Positions 1-8,107 of a stretch of DNA of 46,725 nt are shown in pieces. Under the pieces are notes generated by a model. That model saw only the letters and a list, made by a program, of their open reading frames with translations, made no database searches and was not told where the DNA came from. The position numbers and the translations under genes are program-made. Source of the DNA: Nonomuraea deserti (GTDB lineage Bacteria; Actinomycetota; Actinomycetes; Streptosporangiales; Streptosporangiaceae); NCBI RefSeq assembly GCF_004348685.1, contig NZ_SMKO01000062.1, forward strand, positions 1 through 46,725, in the 5' to 3' direction. The first letter of the stretch is position 1. Every line of letters starts with the position of its first letter.

Positions 1-8
1 GCCACATC

Positions 9-572
9 GTGCCCGCCCCCACCCCCGAGATCCTCCACCGGCTGACCAGCAGGATCACGACGCCCGGCACCTGGCTCAAACTGTGCGCGCCCGCCGAGGC
101 CGTCGTCCCGCACCTCCCGGCCGCCTGGCGCATCCAGGAGCCGGAGTTCATGATGATCGCCACCCGCCTGCCCCGCACGGCCCCGCCCGCGGCCCCCGCG
201 GGCTACACGGCGGCCGTCACGACCAGGGCGGGCGTCACGGTGGCCCGCGTGCTGACGAACGCCGGCGAGATCGCGGCCAGGGGCCAGATCGCGCCGGCGG
301 GCAGGACGGCCGTCGTGGACCAGGTGGAGACGGCCGCCCGCCACCGCCGCCGCGGCCTCGGCACCGTCATCATGCGGACGCTCACCTCCGCCGCCGCCTC
401 GGCGGGCGCGCGGCAGGGCATCCTGGTGGCCACGGCAGAGGGCAGGGCCCTGTACGAAACGCTCGGCTGGACCCTCCACACCCCGATGACGGCCGTGGTC
501 CTGACCACCCCGCGACCCGGTCCGCCGCCGGGGCACGGCCTGTCCCGGCCCCGCCCCGCACGCGGTCCCTAG
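9..572 (+). CDS. GNAT family N-acetyltransferase, 5' end probably missing
   Basis: C-terminal part of a Gcn5-related acetyltransferase, which would transfer an acetyl group from acetyl-CoA to an amine; the substrate cannot be told. The acetyl-CoA pyrophosphate loop (motif A) is visible as RHRRRGLG near residue 112, after a V-D-Q-V-E-T strand. It is followed by the helix and the GRALYETLGW segment typical of motif B. The frame stays open to the left edge of the window, so the GTG at 9 may be internal and the true start may lie outside. The N-terminal 60 residues look like a weakly conserved extra domain. The gene converges on purA and their stop codons share one CTAG. Confidence 0.75.
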   Translation: MPAPTPEILHRLTSRITTPGTWLKLCAPAEAVVPHLPAAWRIQEPEFMMIATRLPRTAPPAAPAGYTAAVTTRAGVTVARVLTNAGEIAARGQIAPAGRTAVVDQVETAARHRRRGLGTVIMRTLTSAAASAGARQGILVATAEGRALYETLGWTLHTPMTAVVLTTPRPGPPPGHGLSRPRPARGP

Positions 573-1852
573 ACGAGCGGCCTGACCACGACCGTCTGGT
601 CGCGGCCCGGGCCGACGCCGATCGCGGAGATCGGGGCGCCGCTCATCTCCTCCAGCGCCCTGACGTACGACTGCGCGTTCGGCGGCAGGTCCTCGAAGAC
701 CTTGGCCCCCGTGATGTCCTCCTGCCAGCCGGGGAACTCCTCGTAGATCGGCTTGGCGTGGTGGAAGTCGGTCTGCGTCATGGGGATCTCGTCGTGCCGC
801 ACCCCGTCCACGTCGTACGCCACGCACACCGGGACGCGCTCCAGACCGGACAGGACGTCCAGCTTGGTGAGGAAGTAGTCGGTGATCCCGTTGACGCGGG
901 TGGCGTACCGGGCGATCACCGCGTCGAACCAGCCGCAGCGGCGGTCGCGGCCGGTCGTGACGCCGAACTCGCCGCCGGTCTGGCGCAGCCACTCGCCCAT
1001 GTCGTCCGTGAGCTCCGTCGGGAACGGCCCGGAGCCGACGCGGGTGGTGTACGCCTTGAGAATCCCGATGATCTTCGTGAGGCGGTTGGGCGGGATGCCG
1101 GCCCCGGCGCACGCGCCCCCCGAGGTGGGCGACGACGACGTGACGAACGGGTAGGTGCCGTGGTCGAGGTCGAGCAGCGTGCCCTGCCCGCCCTCCAGCA
1201 GCACGAACTTGTCGTCGTCCAGCGCCTTGGACAACACCAGCGAGGTGTCGGCGATGTGCGGCTTGAGGCGCTCCGCGTAGGCGAGATATTCCTCCACGAC
1301 CGCCGCCGGGTCGATCCCGCGCCGGTTGTAGACCTTGGTCAGCACCTGGTTCTTCTCGGTCAGGGCGACCTCGATCTTCTTCGCCAGGATGCCGGGGTCG
1401 AGCAGGTCCTGGACGCGCACCCCCATGCGGGCGACCTTGTCGCCGTACGCGGGCCCGATGCCGCGCCCCGTGGTGCCGATCCTGGCCTTGCCGAGGTAAC
1501 GCTCGGTGACCTTGTCGAGCGCCTTGTGGTGGGGCATGATCAGGTGCGCGTTGGAGGAGATCAGCAGCCGCTCCGCGGAGATGCCCCGCTGGGCCAGCCC
1601 GTCGATCTCGCCCAGCAGCACGCCGGGGTCGATGACCACGCCGTTGCCGATGACCGGCACCACGTCAGGCGACAGGATCCCCGTCGGTAGCAGGTGCAGC
1701 GCGTATTTCTGGTCTCCGATGACCACGGTGTGACCCGCGTTGTTGCCACCCTGATAGCGGACGACGTAGTCGACGTCGCCACCGAGCAGGTCGGTGGCCT
1801 TGCCCTTGCCCTCATCGCCCCACTGGGCACCAACGAGTACGGCAGCCGGCAT
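569..1852 (-). CDS. purA: Adenylosuccinate synthetase
   Basis: Cytosolic enzyme joining IMP and aspartate with GTP to give adenylosuccinate, the first committed step to AMP. It is full length at 427 residues. The N-terminal P-loop GDEGKGK (residues 12-18) carries catalytic Asp13, and His41 lies in NNAGHTV; both match the E. coli numbering. Further family signatures are GTTGRGIGPAY and, later, TTGRDRRCGW with the KLDVL guanine-binding segment near the C-terminus. The ATG start at 1852 gives the canonical MPAAVLVGAQW opening. It lies downstream of, and in the same direction as, the DUF3151 gene, with a candidate terminator between them. It converges on the GNAT gene with a 4-bp stop overlap. 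Confidence 0.98.
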   Translation of the reverse strand: MPAAVLVGAQWGDEGKGKATDLLGGDVDYVVRYQGGNNAGHTVVIGDQKYALHLLPTGILSPDVVPVIGNGVVIDPGVLLGEIDGLAQRGISAERLLISSNAHLIMPHHKALDKVTERYLGKARIGTTGRGIGPAYGDKVARMGVRVQDLLDPGILAKKIEVALTEKNQVLTKVYNRRGIDPAAVVEEYLAYAERLKPHIADTSLVLSKALDDDKFVLLEGGQGTLLDLDHGTYPFVTSSSPTSGGACAGAGIPPNRLTKIIGILKAYTTRVGSGPFPTELTDDMGEWLRQTGGEFGVTTGRDRRCGWFDAVIARYATRVNGITDYFLTKLDVLSGLERVPVCVAYDVDGVRHDEIPMTQTDFHHAKPIYEEFPGWQEDITGAKVFEDLPPNAQSYVRALEEMSGAPISAIGVGPGRDQTVVVRPLV

Positions 1853-1880
1853 GGTTCAGTCTCCCGAGCACAAAACGAAA

Positions 1881-1904
1881 CCCCTGGCGCAAGCGCGACA
1901 GGGG
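1881..1904 (-). terminator. Candidate terminator between the DUF3151 gene and purA
   Basis: Arms CCCCTG (1881-1886) and CAGGGG (1899-1904) can pair around a GCGC-rich loop. Read on the minus strand, the hairpin is followed by TTTCGTTTTG, a broken T tract. It lies about 47 nt after the DUF3151 stop and upstream of purA, which suggests that purA has its own promoter downstream of the hairpin or depends on read-through. The T tract is imperfect. Confidence 0.5.
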
Positions 1905-1950
1905 CTCTTGCGTGGAGAGACTACCCGAACGTGGTTATTCGTCCCAAGGC

Positions 1951-2373
1951 CTAGCCCTGGGTCAGCGCGTCGTAACCCGTTTCCGTGCTGTCCTTGAGGA
2001 ACTGCAGGCACCGCTCGGCTTCGTCCTTCTCGCCGATCGCCTGAGCAGCCCTGGACAGCGCGTACAGGCAGCGCAGGAAGCCGCGGTTGGGCTCGTGCTC
2101 CCAAGGAACGGGCCCGTGGCCCTTCCAGCCGTTCCGGCGCAACTGGTCGAGCCCGCGGTGGTAGCCCGTGCGGGCGAAGGCGTACGAGGTGACGGCGTGC
2201 CCTTGAGCGAAGGCCTCTTCCGCGAGCGAAGCCCAGGCCGCGGGGAAGGCGGGGAAGCGGGCGGCCACGTCGGAGGCCTTGGCCCCGGATTCGAGCGCCT
2301 CCGTGGCCTCGGGCAGGTCCGGCAGGTGAGTCGGGGGCGGCCCGGCGAGAAGGTTATCCATAGGACAAGTCAT
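1951..2373 (-). CDS. DUF3151 family protein
   Basis: A 140-residue soluble protein of the actinobacterial DUF3151 family; its function is unknown. The conserved core runs from LPDLPEATEAL to a helical segment with AFARTGYHRGLDQLRRNGWKG and ends in a TPR-like helix pair (FLRCLYALSRAAQAIGE, then DEAERCLQFLKD). No signal peptide or membrane helix is seen. The stop of fba lies 21 bp upstream, so the two are probably cotranscribed. The same family lies between purA and fba in Mycobacterium tuberculosis as I recall the map, which supports the call. A second ATG at 2361 is a possible alternative start, but only the first has a purine-rich stretch (GGAG, rather far upstream). Confidence 0.85.
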   Translation of the reverse strand: MTCPMDNLLAGPPPTHLPDLPEATEALESGAKASDVAARFPAFPAAWASLAEEAFAQGHAVTSYAFARTGYHRGLDQLRRNGWKGHGPVPWEHEPNRGFLRCLYALSRAAQAIGEKDEAERCLQFLKDSTETGYDALTQG

Positions 2374-2394
2374 ACCCGCCGGACCGCTCCTGTG

Positions 2395-3417
2395 CTATGA
2401 GATCTTTGTCCCAGCGCTCTTCAGGCTCTGGCACGCCTCCGCGACGCGCGCGGCCATCCCGGCCTCGGCGGCCTTGCCGTAGGAGCGCGGGTCGTAGGTC
2501 TTCTTGTTGCCCACGTCGCCGTCGACCTTGAGCACTCCGTCGTAGTTGCGGAACATGTGGTCCGCGATCGGCCTGGTGAAGGCGTACTGCGTGTCGGTGT
2601 CGACGTTCATCTTCACCACGCCGTACGAGATGGCCTCGTGGATCTCCTCGAGCAGCGAGCCGGAGCCGCCGTGGAAGACCAGGTCGAACGGCTTGTCCTT
2701 GCCGAACTTCGCGCCGACCGCGTCCTGGATCTCCTTCAGCACGCTCGGCCGCAGCTTGACGTGGCCGGGCTTGTAGACGCCGTGCACGTTGCCGAACGTG
2801 GCGGCCAGCATGTAGCGGCCCTTGTCGCCGACGCCCACGGCCTCGGCGGTGGCCAGCGCGTCGCCGGCGGTCGTGTAGAGCTTCTCGTTGATCTCGCCGA
2901 CGACGCCGTCCTCCTCGCCGCCGACGACGCCGATCTCCATCTCCATGATGATCCGCGCCTTGGCGCACTTCTCCAGGAGTTCCTTGGCGATGTCGAGGTT
3001 CTCCTCGAGGGGCACGGCCGAGCCGTCCCACATGTGCGACTGGAACAGCGGGTCGAGGCCCTTGGCCACCCGCTCCAGCGAGATGTCGATCAGCGGCCGC
3101 ATGAAGCCGTCGAGCTTGTCCTTCGGGCAGTGGTCGGTGTGCAGCGCCACCGTGACCGGATATTTGGCGGCCACCACCCTGGCGTATTCGGCCAGCGCCG
3201 TCGCGCCCGTGACCATGTCCTTCACCGTGGTGCCCGACAGGAAGTCGGCGCCGCCGGTGGAGACCTGCACGATGCCGTCGCTCTCGGCCTCGGCGAAGCC
3301 CCGCAAGGCGGCGTTCAGCGTCTGCGATGAGGTCACGTTGATCGCCGGGTAGGCGAATCCGCCGGCCTTCGCCCGGTCGAGCATCTCAGCGTAGACCTCT
3401 GGAGTCGCTATAGGCAT
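2395..3417 (-). CDS. fba: Class II fructose-bisphosphate aldolase
   Basis: Zinc-dependent aldolase interconverting fructose 1,6-bisphosphate with dihydroxyacetone phosphate and glyceraldehyde 3-phosphate in glycolysis and gluconeogenesis; cytosolic. Its 340 residues match actinobacterial class IIA enzymes. His93, catalytic Asp95 and zinc-binding His96 lie in ALHTDHCPKDK. The later zinc and phosphate-binding segments are visible as ATFGNVHGVYKPG, VFHGGSGS and MNVDTDTQYAFT. The ATG at 3417 has a good ribosome site (GGGAGA, 6-7 nt upstream). It is divergent from dedA and followed by the DUF3151 gene 21 bp downstream. Confidence 0.98.
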   Translation of the reverse strand: MPIATPEVYAEMLDRAKAGGFAYPAINVTSSQTLNAALRGFAEAESDGIVQVSTGGADFLSGTTVKDMVTGATALAEYARVVAAKYPVTVALHTDHCPKDKLDGFMRPLIDISLERVAKGLDPLFQSHMWDGSAVPLEENLDIAKELLEKCAKARIIMEMEIGVVGGEEDGVVGEINEKLYTTAGDALATAEAVGVGDKGRYMLAATFGNVHGVYKPGHVKLRPSVLKEIQDAVGAKFGKDKPFDLVFHGGSGSLLEEIHEAISYGVVKMNVDTDTQYAFTRPIADHMFRNYDGVLKVDGDVGNKKTYDPRSYGKAAEAGMAARVAEACQSLKSAGTKIS

Positions 3418-3532
3418 GATTCATCTCCCTGAGAAGTAAACGGCTTCGCGCGAGCCCAGTATCCCGGCTCCCTACCCTGCGTGGTAGAGACAGCGCGACC
3501 TCATTGGTCATCTCGCGCCTCTCCAGTACAGG

Positions 3533-3538
3533 TAGGCT
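3533..3538 (+). promoter_or_regulatory. -10 element of a probable leaderless dedA transcript
   Basis: TAGGCT ends 6 nt before the GTG start of the DedA gene, the spacing expected when transcription begins at the start codon. No Shine-Dalgarno sequence is visible in front of this start. No clear -35 hexamer is seen at the right spacing. Confidence 0.45.
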
Positions 3539-3544
3539 CTCCTG

Positions 3545-4246
3545 GTGGACTGGCTTTGGAACCTCCTGGACCCGACGTGGTGGCTGACGATTCTCGGCGC
3601 TTTCGCCACGGTCGGCGTTCTGGCCATCATCTTCGCCGAAACCGGTTTGCTGCTCGGGTTCTTCCTGCCCGGCGACTCGCTGCTGGTGGCCGCGGGAATC
3701 TTCAGCTCGGCGGCGGTGGCCCAGGGAATGGGCATCACCCCGCTTTCCCTGCCCGTGCTGCTGATCGGCACGCCGCTGTGCGCGATCGCGGGCGCCCAGC
3801 TCGGGCATTTCCTGGGGGCCCGGTTCGGCCGCAGGCTCTTCGACAAGCCGGATTCACGGTTGTTCAAGCGCGAGCACGTGCTCAGGGCCGAGGAGTTCTT
3901 CGAGAAGTTCGGCCCCGCGAAGGCGGTGGTGCTGGCGAGATTCGTGCCGATCGTCCGCACGTTCATGAATCCGGTGGCGGGCGTGCTGGAGATGCCGGCC
4001 AAACGTTTCCTCGTCTGGAACATCGTCGGCGGCGTCGTCTGGACCGAGGGGCTCATCCTGCTCGGCAACGCCCTCGGCAGGGAGGTCGATCCCAAGCAGA
4101 TCGACAAATACATCCTGCCCGGCGTCTTCCTCATCGTGCTCATCTCGATCATCCCGATCATCGTCGAGGTGATCAAAAAGCGCAGGGGTGACAAGGTCGC
4201 CGCCGTCCCCAGCGGCAAGCACCGTGTCACCAACGGCCGGCACTAA
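3545..4246 (+). CDS. DedA family membrane protein
   Basis: A 233-residue polytopic inner-membrane protein of the DedA/VTT family. Members flip or carry undecaprenyl phosphate or phospholipids; which lipid this one handles is not readable. Hydrophobic segments lie near residues 12-36, 48-78, 150-175 and 185-207. The family motif FxxE...GxxxPGDSLL is present as FAETGLLLGFFLPGDSLL, and ARFVPIVRTFMNPVAG is the conserved re-entrant loop with its Arg residues. A positively charged tail follows (KKRRGDK). The gene is divergent from fba, as in mycobacteria. Confidence 0.93.
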   Translation: MDWLWNLLDPTWWLTILGAFATVGVLAIIFAETGLLLGFFLPGDSLLVAAGIFSSAAVAQGMGITPLSLPVLLIGTPLCAIAGAQLGHFLGARFGRRLFDKPDSRLFKREHVLRAEEFFEKFGPAKAVVLARFVPIVRTFMNPVAGVLEMPAKRFLVWNIVGGVVWTEGLILLGNALGREVDPKQIDKYILPGVFLIVLISIIPIIVEVIKKRRGDKVAAVPSGKHRVTNGRH

Positions 4247-4378
4247 CCGCGACGGCGGATCATTCGCCCGGCGGCGAGAACCAGACCGCCGGCTCTACGG
4301 CCCGGGTCGGCGGGATGTGAAGCCTGTGGAGGCCACGTAAGACCGTTGGGCAGTCCCCCGCCCCTCGCCTTGACCGGG

Positions 4379-4440
4379 ACGGCTGTCGCCGGTGAAGCAG
4401 GAAGATCCAACCCGCGATGGTCGGAATCCCCGACAGCCGT
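4379..4440. repeat. Perfect 10-bp inverted repeat in a promoter region
   Basis: ACGGCTGTCG (4379-4388) and CGACAGCCGT (4431-4440) are exact inverted copies 42 bp apart. They lie after dedA and just upstream of the proposed promoter of the small membrane protein gene, so they could be an operator pair. The loop is too long for an ordinary terminator. Confidence 0.5.
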
Positions 4441-4473
4441 GGGGAGAAGGTCAACAAGCTGTACGCTCCCCCT

Positions 4474-4917
4474 GTGGGACGCCACAGGTCAGATCCGATG
4501 GGCATGGCCCGATTAGCTCTCACCGTCCTGGCGGCGGGAGCCGTGGTGACACTGCTGGTCATCGGCGGGCGCGCGCTGCTCGTGGCGCCGGGCGGGCAGC
4601 CTTCTGAACGTGAGCGCGCCTCCGCCCCGGCCACCGGCCTCGCCACCGCTCCGGCCTCCGACGCCACGGTGCGGGTGCCGACCGTGCGCATCGAGTGCCT
4701 GGCGGAGACCTGCCCCGTGGTCACCGTACGCGTGCCGGGCGGCGACGTGCTCCACCACCACGAGATGACCAGGGGCGAGGAGCTCAACTACTTCGAGCCC
4801 GAGCTCGACGTGGTGCTCAGCGACGCGGGCACGGTGCGGGTCACCGAGAACGGCAAGCCGCGCGAGCAGGGCGGCAGCGGAAAGAGGGAGGCGTTCACCG
4901 TCCGGGAGCCCGACTAG
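4474..4917 (+). CDS. Single-pass membrane protein with an outside C-terminal domain
   Basis: I do not recognise a named family. The product has a short basic N-terminus, one hydrophobic helix (ARLALTVLAAGAVVTLLVIGG), a Ser/Ala/Pro-rich linker and a C-terminal domain of about 85 residues rich in beta strands. That domain has two Cys (IECLAETCPVV) which could form a disulfide. The layout recalls the RodZ C-terminal (DUF4115-like) fold, but the match is weak. I chose GTG 4474 because TACGCT ends 6 nt upstream, giving a leaderless start; ATG 4417 (longer) and ATG 4498 (shorter) are in frame. The stop shares a CTAG with the convergent pyrE. Confidence 0.6.
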   Translation: MGRHRSDPMGMARLALTVLAAGAVVTLLVIGGRALLVAPGGQPSERERASAPATGLATAPASDATVRVPTVRIECLAETCPVVTVRVPGGDVLHHHEMTRGEELNYFEPELDVVLSDAGTVRVTENGKPREQGGSGKREAFTVREPD

Positions 4918-5447
4918 AGCCCCAGGTCGGCGAGCGTGAAAGCGGTGCGGTAGTCGAGGCCCTCGCCGGTGACGCGCTCCCTGGCGCCCCTGTCGACGAT
5001 CGTCGCCACCGCCACCACCTCGGCCCCGGCTTCCCGCAGCGCCTCCACGGCCGTCAGCGGCGAGGCGCCCGTCGTCGAGGTGTCCTCGACGGCCAGCACG
5101 CGCCGCCCCTTCACCTCGGGTCCTTCGATCCTGCGCTGCATGCCGTGCGCCTTCTGCGCCTTGCGCACCACGAACGCGTCGAGCGTGCGCCCGCGCGCCG
5201 CCGCCGCGTGCAGCATCGCGCCCGCAACCGGGTCGGCTCCCAGCGTGAGCCCGCCCACCGCGTCGTATTCCAGGTCGGCGGTCAGGTCGAGCATCACCCT
5301 GCCGACGAGCGGCGCGGCCACCCCGTCGAGCGTGATGCGCCGCAGGTCGAGGTAGAAGTCGGCCTCCTTGCCGGAGGAGAGCGTGACCTTGCCGTGGACG
5401 ATGGCCTTGCTCTTGATCTCGGCCAGCAGGTTGTCGCGATCCGTCAT
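4914..5447 (-). CDS. pyrE: Orotate phosphoribosyltransferase
   Basis: Converts orotate and PRPP to orotidine 5'-phosphate in pyrimidine synthesis; cytosolic. Its 177 residues are normal for the actinobacterial type. The PRPP-binding motif VLAVEDTSTTGAS covers residues 117-129, and the catalytic-loop residues FVVRKAQKAHG lie at 92-102. The N-terminal GKEADFYLDLRR segment is also typical. The ATG at 5447 is preceded on its strand by TAAGCT ending 7 nt upstream, so it may be leaderless. It stands alone, divergent from the sigma-factor gene and convergent with the small membrane protein gene. Confidence 0.97.
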   Translation of the reverse strand: MTDRDNLLAEIKSKAIVHGKVTLSSGKEADFYLDLRRITLDGVAAPLVGRVMLDLTADLEYDAVGGLTLGADPVAGAMLHAAAARGRTLDAFVVRKAQKAHGMQRRIEGPEVKGRRVLAVEDTSTTGASPLTAVEALREAGAEVVAVATIVDRGARERVTGEGLDYRTAFTLADLGL

Positions 5448-5454
5448 GCGCCCA

Positions 5455-5460
5455 AGCTTA
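5455..5460 (-). promoter_or_regulatory. -10 element of a probable leaderless pyrE transcript
   Basis: On the minus strand TAAGCT lies 7 nt before the pyrE ATG. A weak purine stretch (TTGGGCG) sits between them, so a very short leader is the alternative. Confidence 0.4.
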
Positions 5461-5486
5461 TGGCCCGCTCGTGATCGCCTCCCCGC

Positions 5487-5508
5487 ACCCGGTTTAGCCG
5501 TGCCGGGT
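5487..5508. repeat. Inverted repeat upstream of the fused sigma-factor gene
   Basis: ACCCGG (5487-5492) and CCGGGT (5503-5508) are exact inverted copies with a 10-nt loop, about 50 bp before the proposed start of the sigma gene. It could be an operator or a leader hairpin; nothing further can be read. Confidence 0.35.
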
Positions 5509-5557
5509 AATGCGGAATGTATGCGCGGGGCAACCCTTCGTAATCGTGAGGCCGATC

Positions 5558-7927
5558 ATGGGTGTCGAATTGCCGCAAAGCGATGCAAGCCTGCTACAGG
5601 CCGCCCGACAGGGCGATGCCACCGCCTACGGGCGGCTCTACGAGCGGCACGTGGCCGCGGCCCGCGCCATGGCCCGGCAGCTCGTCCGGCGCGCCGAGGC
5701 CGAGGACGTCGTCACCGAAGCGTTCACCAAGATCCTCGATCTCGTGGGCAGGGGCGGCGGGCCGGAGTCCGGCTTCCGCACCTACCTGCTGACCGTGGTG
5801 CGGCGCACGGTCCACGATCGCTCCAAGCTGGCGGGCCGCCAGGCGGGCGAGGTCGAGGGGTATGACCCGGCGGTGCCGTTCGTCGATCCCGCGCTCGCCG
5901 GGCTGGAACGGTCCCTGATCGCCAGGGCGTACCTGTCGCTGCCCGAGCGCTGGCGGGCGGTGCTCTGGCACACGCAGGTGGAGAGGTGCAAGCCGGCCGC
6001 GGTGGCGCCGCTGCTCGGGTTGTCGGCCAACGGCGTGGCCGCGCTGGCGTACCGGGCCAGGGAGGGGCTGCGGCGCGCGTACCTGCAGATGCATCTCGGC
6101 GCCGCGCCGCCGCACGACTGCCGCCCCGTGCTCGGCAAGATGGGTGCCTACGTCAGGGGCGGGCTGGCCAGGCGCGAGGCGAGGGCCGTCGAGCGGCACG
6201 TGGACGGCTGCGAGGAGTGCCACGGGGTGATCCTGGAGCTCACCGACGTCAACCGCGGGCTGCGGGTGCTGGTGGGGCCGTTGATCGCGGGGCCCATGTT
6301 CGGCGGGTACGCGGCGGCGCTGGCCAGGCCGGACGCGGCCGAGAGCGGGCCGCACCACGCGATCCGGCGGCTCTGGCGGGCGCGCCGGCGGCAGCCCGTC
6401 ATGCTGGTCGCCGGCGTGGCCGTCACCGTGGCCGCGGCGGCGTCGTTGTGGCAGACCGCCGGCAAGGCACCCGACGGCACACCGGCGACCTCGACGGTGG
6501 CCGCCCAGCCGTCGGAGCCCGTACGCGCGGTACGCGTGCCGCCGCAGGGCGACGACCCCGAGCAGATGCCGCCGCAGGAGAACCCCGATCAGCCGTCGCC
6601 GCGGGGCGGGGAGCCCGAACGGGTGCCGCCACCCCCTGTGGAGCAGGAGCCCGCGGGCCAGGCGCGGCTGCGCGCCACCGTCGACGTCCTCGGCGCACTC
6701 GTACGCGCCCAACCCGGCATCGTCGGCCTGCGGCTGCGCAACTACGGATCGCGGCCGAGCGAGGAGCTGACGGCGTACGTGACCCTGCCGCCGGGCGTGA
6801 CGCTCATGCCGCCCGAGCGCCGCGGGCTTCCGGCCGTCGTGGGGCCCGCGGACGGCTGGGAGTGCCGTCCCTCGGTGGGCGGGGCCCGCTGCACCAGGGA
6901 GCCGCTGGGCGCAGGGCGGGCGACGGCCGTCTTCCTGCGGGTGGTGGTGGCCCGGCGGGCTCCGCGGAGCACGGGCCCCGCCGCGCGCGTCGACGCCGGC
7001 CCGCTGCGGGTCAGGGCGCGGGCCGGCAAGGGGGTACGCGCGACGGGCGCCCCCGCCAGGTTCGCCGCCGACGGGAAGGTGACGGTCAGGGCGGTGGGCA
7101 ACGCGCTGCTGAGCTGCCCCGAGGAGAGCCCCGGCTGCGCGCAGGCCCGGCGTCGCGAGGGCGGCAGGCGCGACAACGACCTCTGGCCGATGGCCGCCGT
7201 GGACCGGGACGGCACCCTCGGCACCGCCACCTCCAGCGGGGCGAGGCTGTCGCTGCCGAAGGGTGGCAGGGTCGTGTGGGCCGGGCTCTACTGGTCGGCC
7301 GGTGGCGCGAACACCGGGCCCATCAGGTTCAGGCCGCCGGGGAAGCGTAAATATGCGACGATCCGGCCCAGTCACGTGGCCGTGCGCGAGCTGCCCCAGG
7401 GCCCGGTCTACCACGCGTTCGCCGACGTCACAGGGCTGGCGGCGGGTGCGTCCAGGACCGGCGTGTGGTGGGCGGCCGACGCCCCCATGGAAGTAGGGGC
7501 CTCGCGCCATGCGGGCTGGAGCCTCGTGCTGGTGGTGACCGATCCGGCGCAGCCGTACAGCCAGGCCGTGGTGCTCGACGCGGCCACCGTGGTCGGCGGG
7601 CCCGTCCGCCGGGTGAGCCTCCCGCTGGGCGGGCTGCGCCCCGCCGCCACTCCCGCGAGGGCCGCGCTCGTGACGTGGGAGGGCGACGCCGACCTGAAGG
7701 GCGACAAGGTCTCGCTCGGGTCAGGCGCGCTGCGGCCGGCGGGCGGCGACCGCGATCTCGCGAACGTCTTCGACGGGTCGTCGGGCGGTGTGGCGGAGAT
7801 GACGTTCGGCGTCGACGTCGACACGGTCAGCGCCGAGCTCGGAGCGGATCCCGGGCTGACGATCGCGACGGGTAAGGACGCCGTTCTGTTCGGAGCCGCG
7901 GCCATAAGCGTACGAGCACGATCGTGA
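5558..7927 (+). CDS. ECF-type sigma factor fused to anti-sigma-like zinc finger, membrane helix and large extracytoplasmic domain
   Basis: About 789 residues. Region 2 (about 13-61, with GDATAYGRLYERH and AEDVVTEAFTKI) and region 4 (about 122-174, LPERWRAVLWHTQVE plus a helix-turn-helix) form an ECF sigma factor. Next comes a zf-HC2-like segment with His214, Cys218 and Cys221 (ERHVDGCEECHG) of the kind found in ZAS anti-sigma factors. Then come one membrane helix (about 281-298), a Pro-rich stalk and about 450 residues outside, including a WAGLYWSAGG segment typical of bacterial surface beta domains. Actinobacterial ECF groups with fused anti-sigma parts are known (ECF52/53 type). I infer a one-protein sensor that holds its own sigma domain at the membrane. 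ATG 5558 has GTGAGG upstream; ATG 5510 is an in-frame alternative. Confidence 0.82.
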   Translation: MGVELPQSDASLLQAARQGDATAYGRLYERHVAAARAMARQLVRRAEAEDVVTEAFTKILDLVGRGGGPESGFRTYLLTVVRRTVHDRSKLAGRQAGEVEGYDPAVPFVDPALAGLERSLIARAYLSLPERWRAVLWHTQVERCKPAAVAPLLGLSANGVAALAYRAREGLRRAYLQMHLGAAPPHDCRPVLGKMGAYVRGGLARREARAVERHVDGCEECHGVILELTDVNRGLRVLVGPLIAGPMFGGYAAALARPDAAESGPHHAIRRLWRARRRQPVMLVAGVAVTVAAAASLWQTAGKAPDGTPATSTVAAQPSEPVRAVRVPPQGDDPEQMPPQENPDQPSPRGGEPERVPPPPVEQEPAGQARLRATVDVLGALVRAQPGIVGLRLRNYGSRPSEELTAYVTLPPGVTLMPPERRGLPAVVGPADGWECRPSVGGARCTREPLGAGRATAVFLRVVVARRAPRSTGPAARVDAGPLRVRARAGKGVRATGAPARFAADGKVTVRAVGNALLSCPEESPGCAQARRREGGRRDNDLWPMAAVDRDGTLGTATSSGARLSLPKGGRVVWAGLYWSAGGANTGPIRFRPPGKRKYATIRPSHVAVRELPQGPVYHAFADVTGLAAGASRTGVWWAADAPMEVGASRHAGWSLVLVVTDPAQPYSQAVVLDAATVVGGPVRRVSLPLGGLRPAATPARAALVTWEGDADLKGDKVSLGSGALRPAGGDRDLANVFDGSSGGVAEMTFGVDVDTVSAELGADPGLTIATGKDAVLFGAAAISVRARS

Positions 7928-8031
7928 CCATAATCGGGACAAACTGGTACCGTCGGCCTGAGTGGTCCGGCGCGATGGCGGCTGAGGGGCGAATCGTCAG
8001 GATTAACCCTCGCACGATCACCTGCTTTCAT

Positions 8032-8105
8032 TACCCTGAGAGAGGGCCGCCGAGTCCGGTCTCTGACGGTGCAGAGCCAGCAAGGTCGGACCACCAGGAA
8101 AGGGG
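8032..8105 (+). promoter_or_regulatory. Candidate -10 and structured leader of the NYN-domain gene
   Basis: TACCCT (8032-8037) fits a -10 hexamer; the same hexamer serves the sugar-importer promoter at 40673. The leader that would follow can fold as nested stems: GTCCG (8054-8058) with CGGAC (8087-8091) around CTCTG (8061-8065) with CAGAG (8072-8076). The ribosome site AGGAAAGGGG follows directly. The 180 bp between the sigma gene and this gene show nothing else clear. Confidence 0.35.
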
Positions 8106-8107
8106 CG

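Noticed and set aside
7928..8107. Cyclic-di-AMP (ydaO-type) riboswitch before the NYN gene
   Set aside because: Some local stems are present but not the conserved ydaO core; reported only as an unclassified leader.
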